The notes under the pieces were generated by a model. The model was given only the letters and a program-made list of their open reading frames with translations, did no database searches and was not told the DNA's origin. The translations under genes and the position numbers were made by a program. This document shows, piece after piece, positions 25,079 through 34,348 of a DNA stretch of 64,000 nucleotides. The first letter of the stretch is position 1, and the number at the start of each line of letters is the position of its first letter. Origin of the DNA: Bacteriovoracaceae bacterium (GTDB lineage: Bacteria > Bdellovibrionota > Bacteriovoracia > Bacteriovoracales > Bacteriovoracaceae); contig JAMPXB010000003.1 in assembly GCA_023701435.1 (NCBI GenBank), positions 62,001 to 126,000 of the forward strand. Direction: 5' to 3'.

Positions 25079-25154
25079 TGGAGCGGCTGATCAGATTCGA
25101 ACTGACGACCTTCTGCATGGCAAGCAGACGCTCTACCAACTGAGCTACAACCGC
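25079..25154 (-). tRNA. tRNA-Gly (anticodon GCC)
   Basis: On the minus strand the acceptor GCGGTTG pairs with CAGCCGC (one G-T), the D arm is GCTCAGTTGGTAGAGC, the anticodon arm is CTGCTTGCCATGCAG with GCC in the loop, and the T arm is GTCAGTTCGAATCTGAT. Discriminator base is U, as expected for Gly, and CCA is encoded. Total 76 nt. Confidence 0.97.
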
Positions 25155-25168
25155 GTTTTGTGGAGATG

Positions 25169-25198
25169 ATAATAATTCTTTCTGCTGAAATTTGTCAA
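25169..25198 (-). promoter_or_regulatory. sigma-70 type promoter of tRNA-Gly
   Basis: Minus strand TTGACA (25193-25198), 18-bp spacer and TATTAT (25169-25174), giving a start about 8 bases before the mature tRNA 5' end. Confidence 0.75.
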
Positions 25199-25243
25199 TC
25201 TCTAAGTTGCGGTTAAATAACGTTTTTTTTTCGACCTTCCGTG

Positions 25244-25654
25244 TTAATACTTGTCGCTTGGGCAAGAGCGCGGAGTGTTCATTTGGAAAGTGCAAATGAC
25301 CTCAGTTTCCACCTTGTTTTCTGGGAAAAGGGAACTCAGCACATAGGGATTTTTATCTGCAGCAGTAATGATGACCTTCGAGGCAAAAACTCGAGAGAGA
25401 GCGGCGTAGGTGCATTCTTTGATACTTTTCTCCTGCACCAGGATTTCTTTTTCCAACTCAATCTGAACCTGGTCGAGTTCCAGGGTTAGGGTACCCTCTA
25501 CAAAATGAGCATACTTCAAATGAATTAAATCATCACTTCGGCCAGACTCCCAGATAACAGTGCCATCGGAGTTTGAGCATTTAATTGATTTGTAAGCAGC
25601 TGCGTGTGTTTGAGAGAGAAAAATAGACATAAGAACAACCACTAATGCTTTCAT
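25244..25654 (-). CDS. secreted hypothetical protein
   Basis: 136 residues with a signal peptide (MKALVVVLMSIFLSQTHA). Mature part has four cysteines (KCSNSDG, KECTYAA, VICTFQM, RSCPSDK), suggesting two disulfides, and alternating beta-strand-like segments. No recognised family. Stands alone between the tRNA and the HD-GYP-like gene. Confidence 0.55.
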   Translation of the reverse strand: MKALVVVLMSIFLSQTHAAAYKSIKCSNSDGTVIWESGRSDDLIHLKYAHFVEGTLTLELDQVQIELEKEILVQEKSIKECTYAALSRVFASKVIITAADKNPYVLSSLFPENKVETEVICTFQMNTPRSCPSDKY

Positions 25655-25750
25655 CGTTCACCCCACTGAAGTTAATTGCACCAATTTCTAAAGTGCCTAT
25701 GCTTGACCGTCAATGGAGGAGAATGAAGCAGTGATTAAAGGTTCTAGTCT

Positions 25751-27079
25751 TTACTGAAACTTCTGCTCTAAAGCTTTAATTATCTTTTGATAGCTTGGAT
25801 TGGTGAAGCGGGCGTAAAGCAGGGGAAGAATCTCTCTTTTGCTCGATGGCATTGCCGGATTCAGGAGAGTCTTCACAAAACAATCCGCAATAATAAAAAC
25901 TTTGGAGAGAGGATGAAGCTCCTCTGTTGGGTTTTCTTCGAAACCGATTCCGTCAGTTTTTCCATGAGACTGGAGGAGGACCGTCTTAATGTATTCGCTG
26001 GCCTCAGGATGATGATCAAGGATGGCCACAGCATCGGCCGCATGGTTCATCACTTGGTGTTTTTCTTCATCAGTTAAGCTTGATTCGGCAAGTTCTTTGA
26101 GAGCAGAGATCTGCATCTGCTGATGAGACTTTATAGTGACGTCTGAAAAAAAGGATACGAATGATAAAATTTCCAGATGCTCCTGCTTGTACCAGCTTTG
26201 TTTTGACAAAACATAATGGCACATCAGTGCCAGAAGGTGACAGTGCTGATAGGCATAGGAGACTTTATTGGAAAAAACAAACTTCAAAAGATTTGAAACT
26301 TCCGGAGAGTGCTTCACTGACTTAACCATGGAGTTAATAGAGGCGTCGGAAAGATCGATGGCCGCCTGGTCTAGGCCCATTTGCTGGATTTTATCTCTCA
26401 CAATTTCATGGGCATTGGCGGTGGTGAGGATGCGGTCTTCCAAAGTCAAATCTTCCCGTTCTAGTTTCGCGACCAGATTATTGGTCACAAAAGTAGTAAA
26501 ATACTGAATGTAATCTTTAGGAATAAAAAATTCCTGAAGGCCCTGGTCCTCGTATTTTTGAATGTCCTGCTTGTCAAAAATGTCCTTGGAATGGATTCTC
26601 TTCACGTACTGATAATCGTTGTGACCTTTTTTAATCCTGATGTAGACATCACAGGGTGTTCTTTGAATGTCGTAAAAATAATAAATTCCAACAGGAAAGT
26701 AGTCGGGTTTGACTTTAGTGGTGGCATCCTGGAGAGTTACTCCGAGATGAGAAGCTGCCTGCTTAATTAAAATTTCCCAACTGACCGGCTCTTGCAAGCA
26801 CAGGGTCTCATCGGCGAGGCCAGGGCATTCCCCAATAACGAGTAACTGGGTATTTAGGCCTTCATTTTTAATGTATTGATGAATTTTAAGAGCTGTTTCT
26901 TCATTGCCAACTTTGCATTTGGCGATGATAAGCGCCACTTGCGGAAGAATCCGCAACAGCTCCAACGCATCTTCGGCATTTTTACGATGAATAACATCAG
27001 TACCAACAAAGGTCTGGAGATTCAGAGCGAAAATTTTTTTCAAATCTTCATTGGTTTCAATAAGAATAGTTTGGCTCAT
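25751..27079 (-). CDS. degenerate receiver/HD-GYP domain protein
   Basis: 442 residues in three parts. Residues 1-115 look like a response-regulator receiver fold, but the phospho-acceptor strand reads ALIIAKCKVG with no Asp. A middle segment (about 125-200, GIYYFYDIQRTPCDVYIRI) resembles the N-terminal domain found ahead of HD-GYP domains in this phylum. The C-terminal part aligns with HD-GYP, but the HD pair is SD (FFSDVTI) and the GYP region is DGIGFEEN. Later HD-GYP features (NHAADAVAILDHHPE, VFIIADCF) remain. It probably does not hydrolyse c-di-GMP and may be a sensor or scaffold. Confidence 0.7.
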   Translation of the reverse strand: MSQTILIETNEDLKKIFALNLQTFVGTDVIHRKNAEDALELLRILPQVALIIAKCKVGNEETALKIHQYIKNEGLNTQLLVIGECPGLADETLCLQEPVSWEILIKQAASHLGVTLQDATTKVKPDYFPVGIYYFYDIQRTPCDVYIRIKKGHNDYQYVKRIHSKDIFDKQDIQKYEDQGLQEFFIPKDYIQYFTTFVTNNLVAKLEREDLTLEDRILTTANAHEIVRDKIQQMGLDQAAIDLSDASINSMVKSVKHSPEVSNLLKFVFSNKVSYAYQHCHLLALMCHYVLSKQSWYKQEHLEILSFVSFFSDVTIKSHQQMQISALKELAESSLTDEEKHQVMNHAADAVAILDHHPEASEYIKTVLLQSHGKTDGIGFEENPTEELHPLSKVFIIADCFVKTLLNPAMPSSKREILPLLYARFTNPSYQKIIKALEQKFQ

Positions 27080-27147
27080 GAAGAAAATTTTAACATGACT
27101 CCTTCCAACTCCAAGAATTTTAAAGCTAGAAAAGCTTGCCGGAGTCC

Positions 27148-28227
27148 TTAAACAAAAAAGTCAGGTTCTTGGAGGTCAATGGCTGTGCCATTTTTAGAAA
27201 TGAGCTGCCCAGAAAATGTGGTGGTTTCCGGATTGTAGGCTGTCACTTTTCCATGACCGCCGGGAATATCGATCACGTAATGAGGAATGGCCCATCCTGG
27301 AAGTAAGTTTCTCAAGCCTTGATAAAGTTTCCGGCCCTCTTCCAGCGGAAGATAAAAATGCATGCCGCCTTTAACCCGGTCAGGATGATGAAGGTAATAA
27401 GGGCGGACTTTCATCTCAATGAAGAGATCAAACAGTTCTAAAAGGTCTTGAGGGTTGTCATTGACCCCTTTTAGCAACACGGTTTGAGAAAGCAGCTGGA
27501 TTTTACTTTGGGACAGTGCCTTGATGGCCGTCTTATTTGTTTCATCAAATTCTTTGGCATGGTTGGCATGAACGGCGAGTGAAACTGTTCTAAAGTGCTC
27601 ACTTGCCAGGTTTAGTACTGCCAGAAGATCCTGATCGATCCGCTCTGGGAGTATCACCGGATAGCGGGTGTGTAAGCGGATATCCTTAATGGATTTAATC
27701 TCGGCAAACGCCTTGAGATATTTCTCTAATTTTTCATTTGAAAGAGTTAAAGGATCTCCGCCGGTAAATATAATCTCGCTTATTTCAGGATGACTCCTGA
27801 GATAGGAAAGTGTTTCCAGAAAATCCTGTTGGAAGAGTTCCTCATTTCCATTGAGCTCATTTTTTCTAAAGCAGTACCTGCAGTGAACAGGGCAAATGGT
27901 TGTGGGGGTGAAGAGTGCTCTTGAGGCATAACGATGAATAAGCTGGGGCGCCTTGAAAAATGTTTTATCCCCAATAGGATCAGCAAGGCCTTCTTGGTTT
28001 AATTTCTCTTCAAGTTCTGCTTTATGAGGAAGAAATTCGCGGGCAAGAATTCCCTCCGGACCCTCAAGTTTAATTTTGAGGGCGAGACTGCGAGGGACAA
28101 AAATAGGGTAACTCAAGGCCACGGCTTCCAATTCCTCCAGCATAGGCCACTCGAGAAATTGGTAGAGATCTTTTAAATTTTTAAAGGACTGCTTAAATTC
28201 ACTTGTCCAGCTGGGGGTCTCGACCAT
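27148..28227 (-). CDS. KamA-family radical SAM enzyme (lysine 2,3-aminomutase/EpmB-like)
   Basis: 359 residues. The radical SAM cluster motif is CPVHCRYCF (CX3CX2C, about residues 113-120), followed by the GGDPL S-adenosylmethionine motif (FTGGDPLTLSN). A PLP-lysine region lies in the C-terminal part (ETTTFSGQ is near the end, with IPHYVIDIPGGHGKV before it). Length is between EpmB (about 340) and clostridial KamA (about 415). EpmB makes beta-lysine on elongation factor P; neither efp nor epmA is in this window, so the assignment stays at family level. Overlaps the small membrane gene upstream by 29 bp. Confidence 0.85.
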   Translation of the reverse strand: MVETPSWTSEFKQSFKNLKDLYQFLEWPMLEELEAVALSYPIFVPRSLALKIKLEGPEGILAREFLPHKAELEEKLNQEGLADPIGDKTFFKAPQLIHRYASRALFTPTTICPVHCRYCFRKNELNGNEELFQQDFLETLSYLRSHPEISEIIFTGGDPLTLSNEKLEKYLKAFAEIKSIKDIRLHTRYPVILPERIDQDLLAVLNLASEHFRTVSLAVHANHAKEFDETNKTAIKALSQSKIQLLSQTVLLKGVNDNPQDLLELFDLFIEMKVRPYYLHHPDRVKGGMHFYLPLEEGRKLYQGLRNLLPGWAIPHYVIDIPGGHGKVTAYNPETTTFSGQLISKNGTAIDLQEPDFFV

Positions 28228-28462
28228 TTTTTTCGAGCTCCTTTAAGTACTGGCGTTTATAAATATAGGCGCAGGTACGAATCAAAAGAGCGCCAGCAAC
28301 GGAGATTCCCAGAAAATGAAACATCAATGTTTGAAAGGGAAGAACACCACCCTCATACAGAGTGTAGAGAATCCATTGTAACAACAGGATGTGAGCCACG
28401 AGGATCAGAAGTTGGGTAAATCTTTGACCGATATTTTCGCGATTAATGAAATTTTTTATCAT
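28199..28462 (-). CDS. small hypothetical membrane protein
   Basis: 87 residues with two membrane helices (LLILVAHILLLQWILYTLY and FHFLGISVAGALLIRTCAYI) and a charged C-terminal tail. It lies between the exonuclease gene (4-bp overlap) and the KamA-family gene (29-bp overlap), so it is surely co-transcribed with both. No function recognised. Confidence 0.6.
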   Translation of the reverse strand: MIKNFINRENIGQRFTQLLILVAHILLLQWILYTLYEGGVLPFQTLMFHFLGISVAGALLIRTCAYIYKRQYLKELEKNGRDPQLDK

Positions 28463-29361
28463 GTTTTTGGTCCTTGTCTCCAGAGGCTTGCCTCAAGTTT
28501 TTGGTAGGACTTAATTTTCTTCAGTAAAAAAGACTTATTCATGCCTGTCAGCAGGCATTCTGCAAAGAGCACCGGGCCCTTCGGAAGGGGCATGAGTCCA
28601 ATCGGACGAACCGGACGGGTTCTGCCTACACTTGAACCGCCACGATAGTCGAGTACCAGTAACTCTTTGTCCTGAACCATGCTGGCCAGATTCTTTAGTC
28701 TGGTGGAAAAATTGAAGCACTCATTCTTGTCAAAATTTGAAAGACGGAAAACAAAACTCTTTTCCAAGGCAGACTTATGATCAATCTCAACCCCGGCCAG
28801 GTGGGCCATTATTTTTAAACAGGCATAAGTGTCTTCAATGGCCACATGATGTTGCAATTTGAATCCAACATATTCTCCCAGAGTAGAGAGCTTAAAATTC
28901 TCAGGTGAGTCCTCCCGCTTTTTGTAGACAGCACGGGCATAGCGACAACTGTCATAGATATCGAGTGGAGGAAATTCGATCTGAAAATCATGGGAAGACT
29001 TAATCAAATAACCCAGATCAAAGGTAGAATTATGAGCAATCATCGGAAAGCGTCCCACAAAGCCCCAAAATTCTTTCAGAGGTTTTTTTATGGTGGGGGA
29101 GTTTTTTAAATCATCATTATTTAAACCATGAAACTGAATGGTAAATTCGGGCACATCAATTAAGGGATTAATTAATTGATGATAGGTCGATACCTCGCCC
29201 TCTTGAGTGATTTTCACAGCAGCAATTTCAATAATTTTATCTACCAGCGGGGAGAGCCCGGTAGTTTCCAGGTCGACAGCGACCAAGCCTTTTGGGTAAA
29301 GCTTTAGTATTGAGGTAATTTCCTCAGGTGAAAGGGATAGGGCCGAACGGGATCTTGACAT
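28459..29361 (-). CDS. DnaQ-like DEDDh 3'-5' exonuclease
   Basis: About 300 residues. Exonuclease motifs: ExoI AVDLETTGLSP (Asp/Glu), ExoII AHNSTFDLGYL (Asp) and ExoIII HHVAIEDTYACL (His, Asp). This is the DNA polymerase III epsilon-like RNase T superfamily. The C-terminal 100 residues (after RLKNLASMVQ) are a separate region without recognised domain. An upstream TTG at 29439 would add 26 basic residues; the ATG at 29361 is preferred because it leaves room for a promoter divergent from lpdA. Processing, proofreading or RNA trimming roles cannot be separated. Confidence 0.82.
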   Translation of the reverse strand: MSRSRSALSLSPEEITSILKLYPKGLVAVDLETTGLSPLVDKIIEIAAVKITQEGEVSTYHQLINPLIDVPEFTIQFHGLNNDDLKNSPTIKKPLKEFWGFVGRFPMIAHNSTFDLGYLIKSSHDFQIEFPPLDIYDSCRYARAVYKKREDSPENFKLSTLGEYVGFKLQHHVAIEDTYACLKIMAHLAGVEIDHKSALEKSFVFRLSNFDKNECFNFSTRLKNLASMVQDKELLVLDYRGGSSVGRTRPVRPIGLMPLPKGPVLFAECLLTGMNKSFLLKKIKSYQKLEASLWRQGPKT

Positions 29362-29493
29362 AGAGTGTCTTATAGCGTTTTTAATGCCCCTTCGTCTAGC
29401 TAAAATCCCCCTTGCTTCATTGACAAGTGCAGAGCGCAAAGCCCATGATTTCGGGACATTTATAGTTCTATTGGAAACAAAAGGAAGATCGAA

Positions 29494-30885
29494 ATGGCCA
29501 AATCGTTTGATGTCGTGGTTTTAGGTGCTGGCCCCGGGGGTTATGTAGCCGCCATTCGTGCCTCTCAATTAGGTAAAAAAGTAGCAATCATCGAAGCTGA
29601 TAAACTCGGTGGAGTATGTCTTAACCGTGGTTGTATCCCGACTAAGGCACTTCTAAAGTCCGCTCACTCAGTTCATGAAGTGGCTGATTTAAAAGCTCTC
29701 GGGATCAATGTGGATCTCAAAGGTCTTGATGCTGGCGTAGCTGTTAAGCGTGCGAATGTCATCGCTGACAATATGTCTAAAGGTATCGCCTTTTTGATGA
29801 AGAAAAACAAAATTGAAGTCATTAGTGGAAGAGGGGTTTTTAAATCCGCCAAGGTGATTGAAGTTACTGGTGCTGATGGCAAGAAAGAAGAAGTCAGTGC
29901 AACGAATGTCATCATTGCTACTGGAGCAAAATATCGTTCATTCCCGGGCCTTGAGCATGATGGGAAACGTCTCTTAGGAGCATGGGAAGCTTTAAAACTT
30001 GAAAAGCTCCCTAAGTCGATCGGTATTGTTGGTGCTGGTGCTATCGGGATGGAATTTGCGTACTTCTGGAATGCCTTTGGTGTAGAAGTTCATATCTTTG
30101 AAATGCAGCCAAATCTTCTTCCTATTGAAGATACTGAAGTTTCAAAAGAAGTTGAAAAGGCCTACAAAAAGTATGGCATCAAGGTTTCAACTGGTATTGA
30201 AGGTGTAACCGCTAAAAATAACGGTAATGATGTCACTTTCACAGTTAAAGAAGCTGGTAAAACTACTGAGTATAAATTCGAAATGGGTCTTATTGCAGTC
30301 GGAATGACTGGTAATATTGAAAATTTCGGTTTAGAGAAGGCTGGAGTTCAGACTGAGCGTGGCTTTATTAAAGTGAATGATATGTATGAAACAACCACCA
30401 AAGGCATTTACGCTATTGGTGACGTTTCTGGACCTCCGCTTCTTGCCCATGCCGCTTCTCACGAAGGTGTCGTCGCTGCAGAACATCTGGCCGGTCAACA
30501 CCCTCATGCAATCGATAAGCTCAATATTGCCGGTTGTACTTATTGTCAGCCGCAAGTGGCATCAGTCGGTTATACTGAGCGTGCTTTGAAAGAAAAGGGC
30601 ATTGAGTATAAAGTCGGGAAAGCGCCGTTTATGGCAAATGGTAAGGCCGTTGCTTCTAATGAGAACACTGGTTTCATCAAAGTCTTAACTGGTAAATATG
30701 GGGAACTTCTTGGGGCCCATATTGTTGGTACTCAGGCAACTGAACTGATTCATGAATACGTTCTCTTCCGTACAATGGAAGGAATTGATGAAGAAATCTT
30801 TGCGACCATTCATCCGCACCCGACTCTTGGAGAGTTCCTGGGTGAGGCAGTATTGGCCGCGAAGGGTAGAGCACTTAACTTATAA
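29494..30885 (+). CDS. lpdA: dihydrolipoyl dehydrogenase (E3)
   Basis: 463 residues. Reoxidises dihydrolipoamide on 2-oxoacid dehydrogenase E2, producing NADH. FAD motif GAGPGGYVAA at 11-20, redox disulfide GGVCLNRGC (Cys42, Cys47), NAD motif GAGAIGMEFA near 185 and the active His-Glu in HPHPTLGE near 441. Followed by the E2 gene after 20 bp. An AGGA-like site precedes the ATG. Confidence 0.95.
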   Translation: MAKSFDVVVLGAGPGGYVAAIRASQLGKKVAIIEADKLGGVCLNRGCIPTKALLKSAHSVHEVADLKALGINVDLKGLDAGVAVKRANVIADNMSKGIAFLMKKNKIEVISGRGVFKSAKVIEVTGADGKKEEVSATNVIIATGAKYRSFPGLEHDGKRLLGAWEALKLEKLPKSIGIVGAGAIGMEFAYFWNAFGVEVHIFEMQPNLLPIEDTEVSKEVEKAYKKYGIKVSTGIEGVTAKNNGNDVTFTVKEAGKTTEYKFEMGLIAVGMTGNIENFGLEKAGVQTERGFIKVNDMYETTTKGIYAIGDVSGPPLLAHAASHEGVVAAEHLAGQHPHAIDKLNIAGCTYCQPQVASVGYTERALKEKGIEYKVGKAPFMANGKAVASNENTGFIKVLTGKYGELLGAHIVGTQATELIHEYVLFRTMEGIDEEIFATIHPHPTLGEFLGEAVLAAKGRALNL

Positions 30886-30905
30886 GAAACTAATAGGAGA
30901 TTTAT

Positions 30906-32210
30906 ATGGCAAAGGTTGAAGTAGTAATGCCTCAGATGGGCGAGTCGATTACGACTGGTACCATCACAAAGTGGCATAAAGCAGCGGGTGAAGTGATTGA
31001 GCTTGATGCCATCCTTCTTGAGATCTCAACAGATAAAGTTGAATCTGAAATCCCATCACCAATTCACGGTAAAATTGTAGAACTTTTGTATCCGGAAGGT
31101 GCAACGGTTGATGTTGGTCGTCCGATCGCCATCATCGAAGATGATTTGAATGCAAAAGTAGAAACAAGCACTGCTCCTAAAGCTCAAGCCGCTGCTGCTC
31201 CTGAAAAAGCAACAGCTCCAGCCCCAGCTGCTGAAGCTCCAGAAGCTATGGCACATGAAGAGTCAGAGGACGGTTTCCGTTTTTACACTCCGCTTGTTAA
31301 GGCGATGGCCAAAGAAGCCGGTGTTGCTCTTTCTGAACTTAAGCATATCAAAGGTTCAGGCGCCGCTGGTCGAGTTAATAAAGCTGACCTCGAGGCTTAC
31401 ATTGCTACTCGTGGATCAAAACCAGCAGCAGCAGCTGCTGCTCCAAGAGCACAAGCTCCGGCCCCTGCCGCCACTGCTGCTCCAGTTGGTGCGCCTCAAA
31501 CACGTGGATCTGACCGTGTTGAAATCGTAGCGATGGATAATATGAGGAAGGCCATTGCTAAGAATATGGTTCTCTCTAAGCAAACTTCACCTCACGTTAA
31601 TTCAATTGATGAAATTGACATGACCAGACTGGTGAAAGCTCGTGAAAAGCTGAAAAACGAATTCAAGAAACGTGAAGGCATTAACCTCACTTATACTCAC
31701 TTCGTTCTTTATGCCATCGTTCAGGCCCTTAAAGAGCATCCTCTAATCAATGCTTCAATTGAAGGCGATAACATCGTTATCAAGAAAGACATTCACTTGG
31801 GTTGCGCTGTGGCCACTCCGACTGGTCTGGTAGTTCCGGTTATTAAGAATGCCGGTGACTTAAATCTTACAGGTATCGCCCGTCAGCTTGATATGCTTGC
31901 TAATAAGGCCAAGACTAAGAAGCTGACTATGGATGACCTTTCTGGTGGAACATATACTTTCACTAACAACGGTTCATTCGGAACTCTGATTGCAACTCCG
32001 GTTATTCTTCAACCACAAATCGGTATCTTCTGTACTGGTGTAATTAAGAAGAGAGTGATGGTAATGGAGGACGACGCTATTGCTGTTCGTTCAATGATGT
32101 ATGGAACTCATACTTACGATCATCGTCTGATTGATGGTGAACTTGGCAGTAAGTTCCTGGCTTCGGTTAAGTATCATCTTGAAACAATGAATCCTGAGAA
32201 TCTTATCTAA
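30906..32210 (+). CDS. 2-oxoacid dehydrogenase E2 (dihydrolipoamide acyltransferase)
   Basis: 434 residues. One lipoyl domain (1-80) with the modified Lys44 in STDKVESEIP; an Ala/Pro-rich linker; an E3-binding domain (about 117-155, TPLVKAMAKEAG...GRVNKADLEAYI); a second Ala/Pro linker; and the acyltransferase domain with the catalytic His in YDHRLIDGE. The STDKVESEIPSP lipoyl type is found in SucB/BkdB-like and some PdhC enzymes, so succinyl-, branched-chain- or pyruvate dehydrogenase cannot be decided. The E1 gene is not in the window. A strong terminator follows. Confidence 0.92.
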   Translation: MAKVEVVMPQMGESITTGTITKWHKAAGEVIELDAILLEISTDKVESEIPSPIHGKIVELLYPEGATVDVGRPIAIIEDDLNAKVETSTAPKAQAAAAPEKATAPAPAAEAPEAMAHEESEDGFRFYTPLVKAMAKEAGVALSELKHIKGSGAAGRVNKADLEAYIATRGSKPAAAAAAPRAQAPAPAATAAPVGAPQTRGSDRVEIVAMDNMRKAIAKNMVLSKQTSPHVNSIDEIDMTRLVKAREKLKNEFKKREGINLTYTHFVLYAIVQALKEHPLINASIEGDNIVIKKDIHLGCAVATPTGLVVPVIKNAGDLNLTGIARQLDMLANKAKTKKLTMDDLSGGTYTFTNNGSFGTLIATPVILQPQIGIFCTGVIKKRVMVMEDDAIAVRSMMYGTHTYDHRLIDGELGSKFLASVKYHLETMNPENLI

Positions 32211-32215
32211 TGAAG

Positions 32216-32244
32216 AAGGCCCTCTTTAAGAGGGCCTTTTTTTT
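32216..32244 (+). terminator. Rho-independent terminator of lpdA-E2 unit
   Basis: AAGGCCCTC-TTTAA-GAGGGCCTT hairpin followed by eight T, six bases after the E2 stop. Confidence 0.93.
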
Positions 32245-32247
32245 GTC

Positions 32248-32778
32248 TTAATCATGCAGCGGACGTTTATGTTCTCCCCGGTGTTCGCTTAAAAATTCTT
32301 TGATCACTCCCATCACACTTGTTTGATCGGTATGTCTTCTCCACCAGTCAAAAGCACCACCTGCCAGAACGACACTGAGGATGGTGTTAAGAATATGGTC
32401 TGTCCTGCCGATTTCATGAAAGCCTGGAATGATTTGCACCAGGAGCGGGTCAGGTCGGTCAAAACCAATCTGGGGAAGACCGGGAGATCCGAAAACCCAT
32501 CCAATAATAGCGTGGAGTCCATAAAAGATCGAAAAACCCAATGTTGTAAGAAAGGCATCCCGACTATTATTTTTGTACCCAGTATAGAGAAGGAGTACTC
32601 CCGAAGCGGCGATAGCAAAGCTAAAGCCTGGTCCTAAGTGCAGTCCCGCAAAGGCCGGATAGAGAATACCGGACAGACCCAAAACAGTAAGTAGACCTCC
32701 CACAAACATACTAATCATTTGAGTAGAGTTTTTGGGGTTTCCGGTGCCTGGAGAGTGAAGTTTAATTTCTTGATCCAT
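32248..32778 (-). CDS. four-helix membrane protein, DUF4383-like
   Basis: 176 residues with four hydrophobic helices, starting around MISMFVGGLLTVLGLSGILY and ending with ILNTILSVVLAGGAFDWW. The Gly-rich helices and the HAIIGWVFG segment recall DUF4383 proteins; that match is from memory of the family look and is uncertain. The C-terminus is basic and His-rich (SEHRGEHKRPLHD). GAGG precedes the start codon. Monocistronic. Confidence 0.55.
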   Translation of the reverse strand: MDQEIKLHSPGTGNPKNSTQMISMFVGGLLTVLGLSGILYPAFAGLHLGPGFSFAIAASGVLLLYTGYKNNSRDAFLTTLGFSIFYGLHAIIGWVFGSPGLPQIGFDRPDPLLVQIIPGFHEIGRTDHILNTILSVVLAGGAFDWWRRHTDQTSVMGVIKEFLSEHRGEHKRPLHD

Positions 32779-32879
32779 GGGTCCTCCTCACTTCATTCTT
32801 TAAATAAAGCAATTTTCAGACCAAGGGAATGCTGTTGAAATGTCGATTGTCACGACCGATTAACGGACATATTGCCACA

Positions 32880-33359
32880 TCATTTCTTTTTATAAAGACA
32901 TTGTTGATTTAACTCGACTTCATCAGTTAAATCTCCGTCTTTATTAATAAGGCTTGCATAGACTGTACGGGTAAGTATGTCAGCATTTAGTTCAAGTGTT
33001 ACGATATCTCTCATCTTATAAATGCCGATACTATAAGAGCGAGTTGTTTCTGTTTTGGTGATGGTGTTTTCAATCAATTCTACTTCTGTCTTGGTTCGGT
33101 CAAGCGATGAGATAAGGCCATGTCCACCACCACCTCTTCGGGTAGTCGATTGCCGGCCTTGATTGATTTTGCAAAATTTTTCACTGCCCTGGATAACAAG
33201 CCCTTGGCATTTTTCTTCAATGACCAGAACCTTTTGGCAATTGCGGCTCAGACTCGATGGAAGTAAGTCATAAGTTCCAGTGAATTCCCCAATCGGTAAA
33301 TTGCTAGCGGCAGATGCGATTGTCGAGAACATCAGAGTTGCTGCAATGAGGGCCTTCAT
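32880..33359 (-). CDS. secreted hypothetical protein
   Basis: 159 residues with a signal peptide (MKALIAATLMFSTIASA). The mature protein has four cysteines, two in EEKCQGL and EKFCKIN, and a TTRRGGGGHG glycine loop. IGEFTGTYDLLPSSLS at the start suggests a small beta-barrel-like fold. No family recognised; GGAATAAG precedes the start. Confidence 0.55.
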   Translation of the reverse strand: MKALIAATLMFSTIASAASNLPIGEFTGTYDLLPSSLSRNCQKVLVIEEKCQGLVIQGSEKFCKINQGRQSTTRRGGGGHGLISSLDRTKTEVELIENTITKTETTRSYSIGIYKMRDIVTLELNADILTRTVYASLINKDGDLTDEVELNQQCLYKKK

Positions 33360-33495
33360 ACTTATTCCTTTTTGAGTTGAGACCCAAAGGATAATCTAAA
33401 AAATAACGGGAAGGAGGGAAGAAGAAATATCTTCAGCGTGTGTAAAGTCCTTAGACACCTGGTTTTTTTCTTTATGGGGCCGTGGAGCTAAATCT

Positions 33496-34288
33496 ATGAT
33501 TTATTGTCATCATTATGGCATCGGGCCTGCTTATATATACCCCATGATTCGTTTATTATTTTTTGTCCTCTCCCTAAGCCTAGGACTACAGGCCCGTGCT
33601 GAGTTCGTTGAAACGGAGTTTGTCTCTGGTGGGCATTCTTTTACAGCAGAAGGGATGACAAATTTTAAATATCCTTTCGTGACCATTGCTGATGACCACC
33701 TTTTGCTCATCACTCATGCTTCTACCTATTGGGATGTTAATAAGGTGACTTGGAAGGGAATTAAACCTCTTGTTGATTTTTTCAAGGTGAGCAATTTACC
33801 TGTGAAATACCTGGTCTCGGCTCATGAAAAAACCATGAAACCTACTTACCCAGACGGGATAAGTGATAAAGATCTTCATCCCTTTCAAGGAGACTCACAT
33901 CGAATTATTTTACGTGGAAAGAGTCTCGTAATGACCGGTGGAAATTTTACGATTTGTGCCTGCAATGCCACCCGTTCAATAATCGCCCTCTCTGAATCTC
34001 AGGAAGCGCTTAGTGTGTATTTTGCGATGGATGGAATTTATGAAGGCCAGAAAGGGGGTCATGAGATCTTTGTTTGATATATCAAATGAAAATAATGACA
34101 GGGAATTCATGAAATATTTTATCTCTCTACACTCGTTGATGGGTAAAGAAGTTGTTAAGAACCAGTTCGTCTTAGGAACGTTCTTCGCATTGGATTCTGA
34201 TTGTGAACTTTCTTATAATGTAAAATTAGAAGGTCGCAGATTAAGCCGAACTATCAAAAAAGTTCCGGCCAATCCAGTTTGCCGATAA
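33496..34288 (+). pseudogene. exported protein gene with probable frameshift
   Basis: Frame one (33496-34077) encodes 193 residues with an N-terminal hydrophobic export segment (MIRLLFFVLSLSLGLQARA starts at 33544; GGAG at 33484-33487 supports the earlier ATG at 33496). It ends EIFV-stop at TTTGTTTGA. If one T of that run is dropped, the reading continues smoothly as DISNENNDREFMKYFISL and on to a Cys-containing end ...NPVCR at 34288, just before a strong terminator. One gene of about 263 residues broken by an extra T near 34075 explains this better than two overlapping genes. Function unknown. Confidence 0.55.
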
Positions 34289-34299
34289 TTGCAACACGC

Positions 34300-34332
34300 A
34301 AAGGGGGAAGTGAAAACTTCCCCCTTTTTTTT
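34300..34332 (+). terminator. Rho-independent terminator
   Basis: AAAGGGGGAAGT-GAAA-ACTTCCCCCTTT hairpin followed by a T run, 12 bases past the stop at 34288. Its place supports the frameshifted reading of the gene before it. Confidence 0.92.
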
Positions 34333-34348
34333 ATCATGATCATTCTGT

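Noticed and set aside
25169..25198. The tRNA-Gly as a mobile-element attachment site
   Set aside because: No duplicated tRNA 3' end or integrase gene is found in the flanking sequence.
34013..34288. Independent small gene downstream of the exported protein
   Set aside because: No ribosome site of its own, and its residues continue the upstream protein if a single T is removed; taken as a frameshift product.
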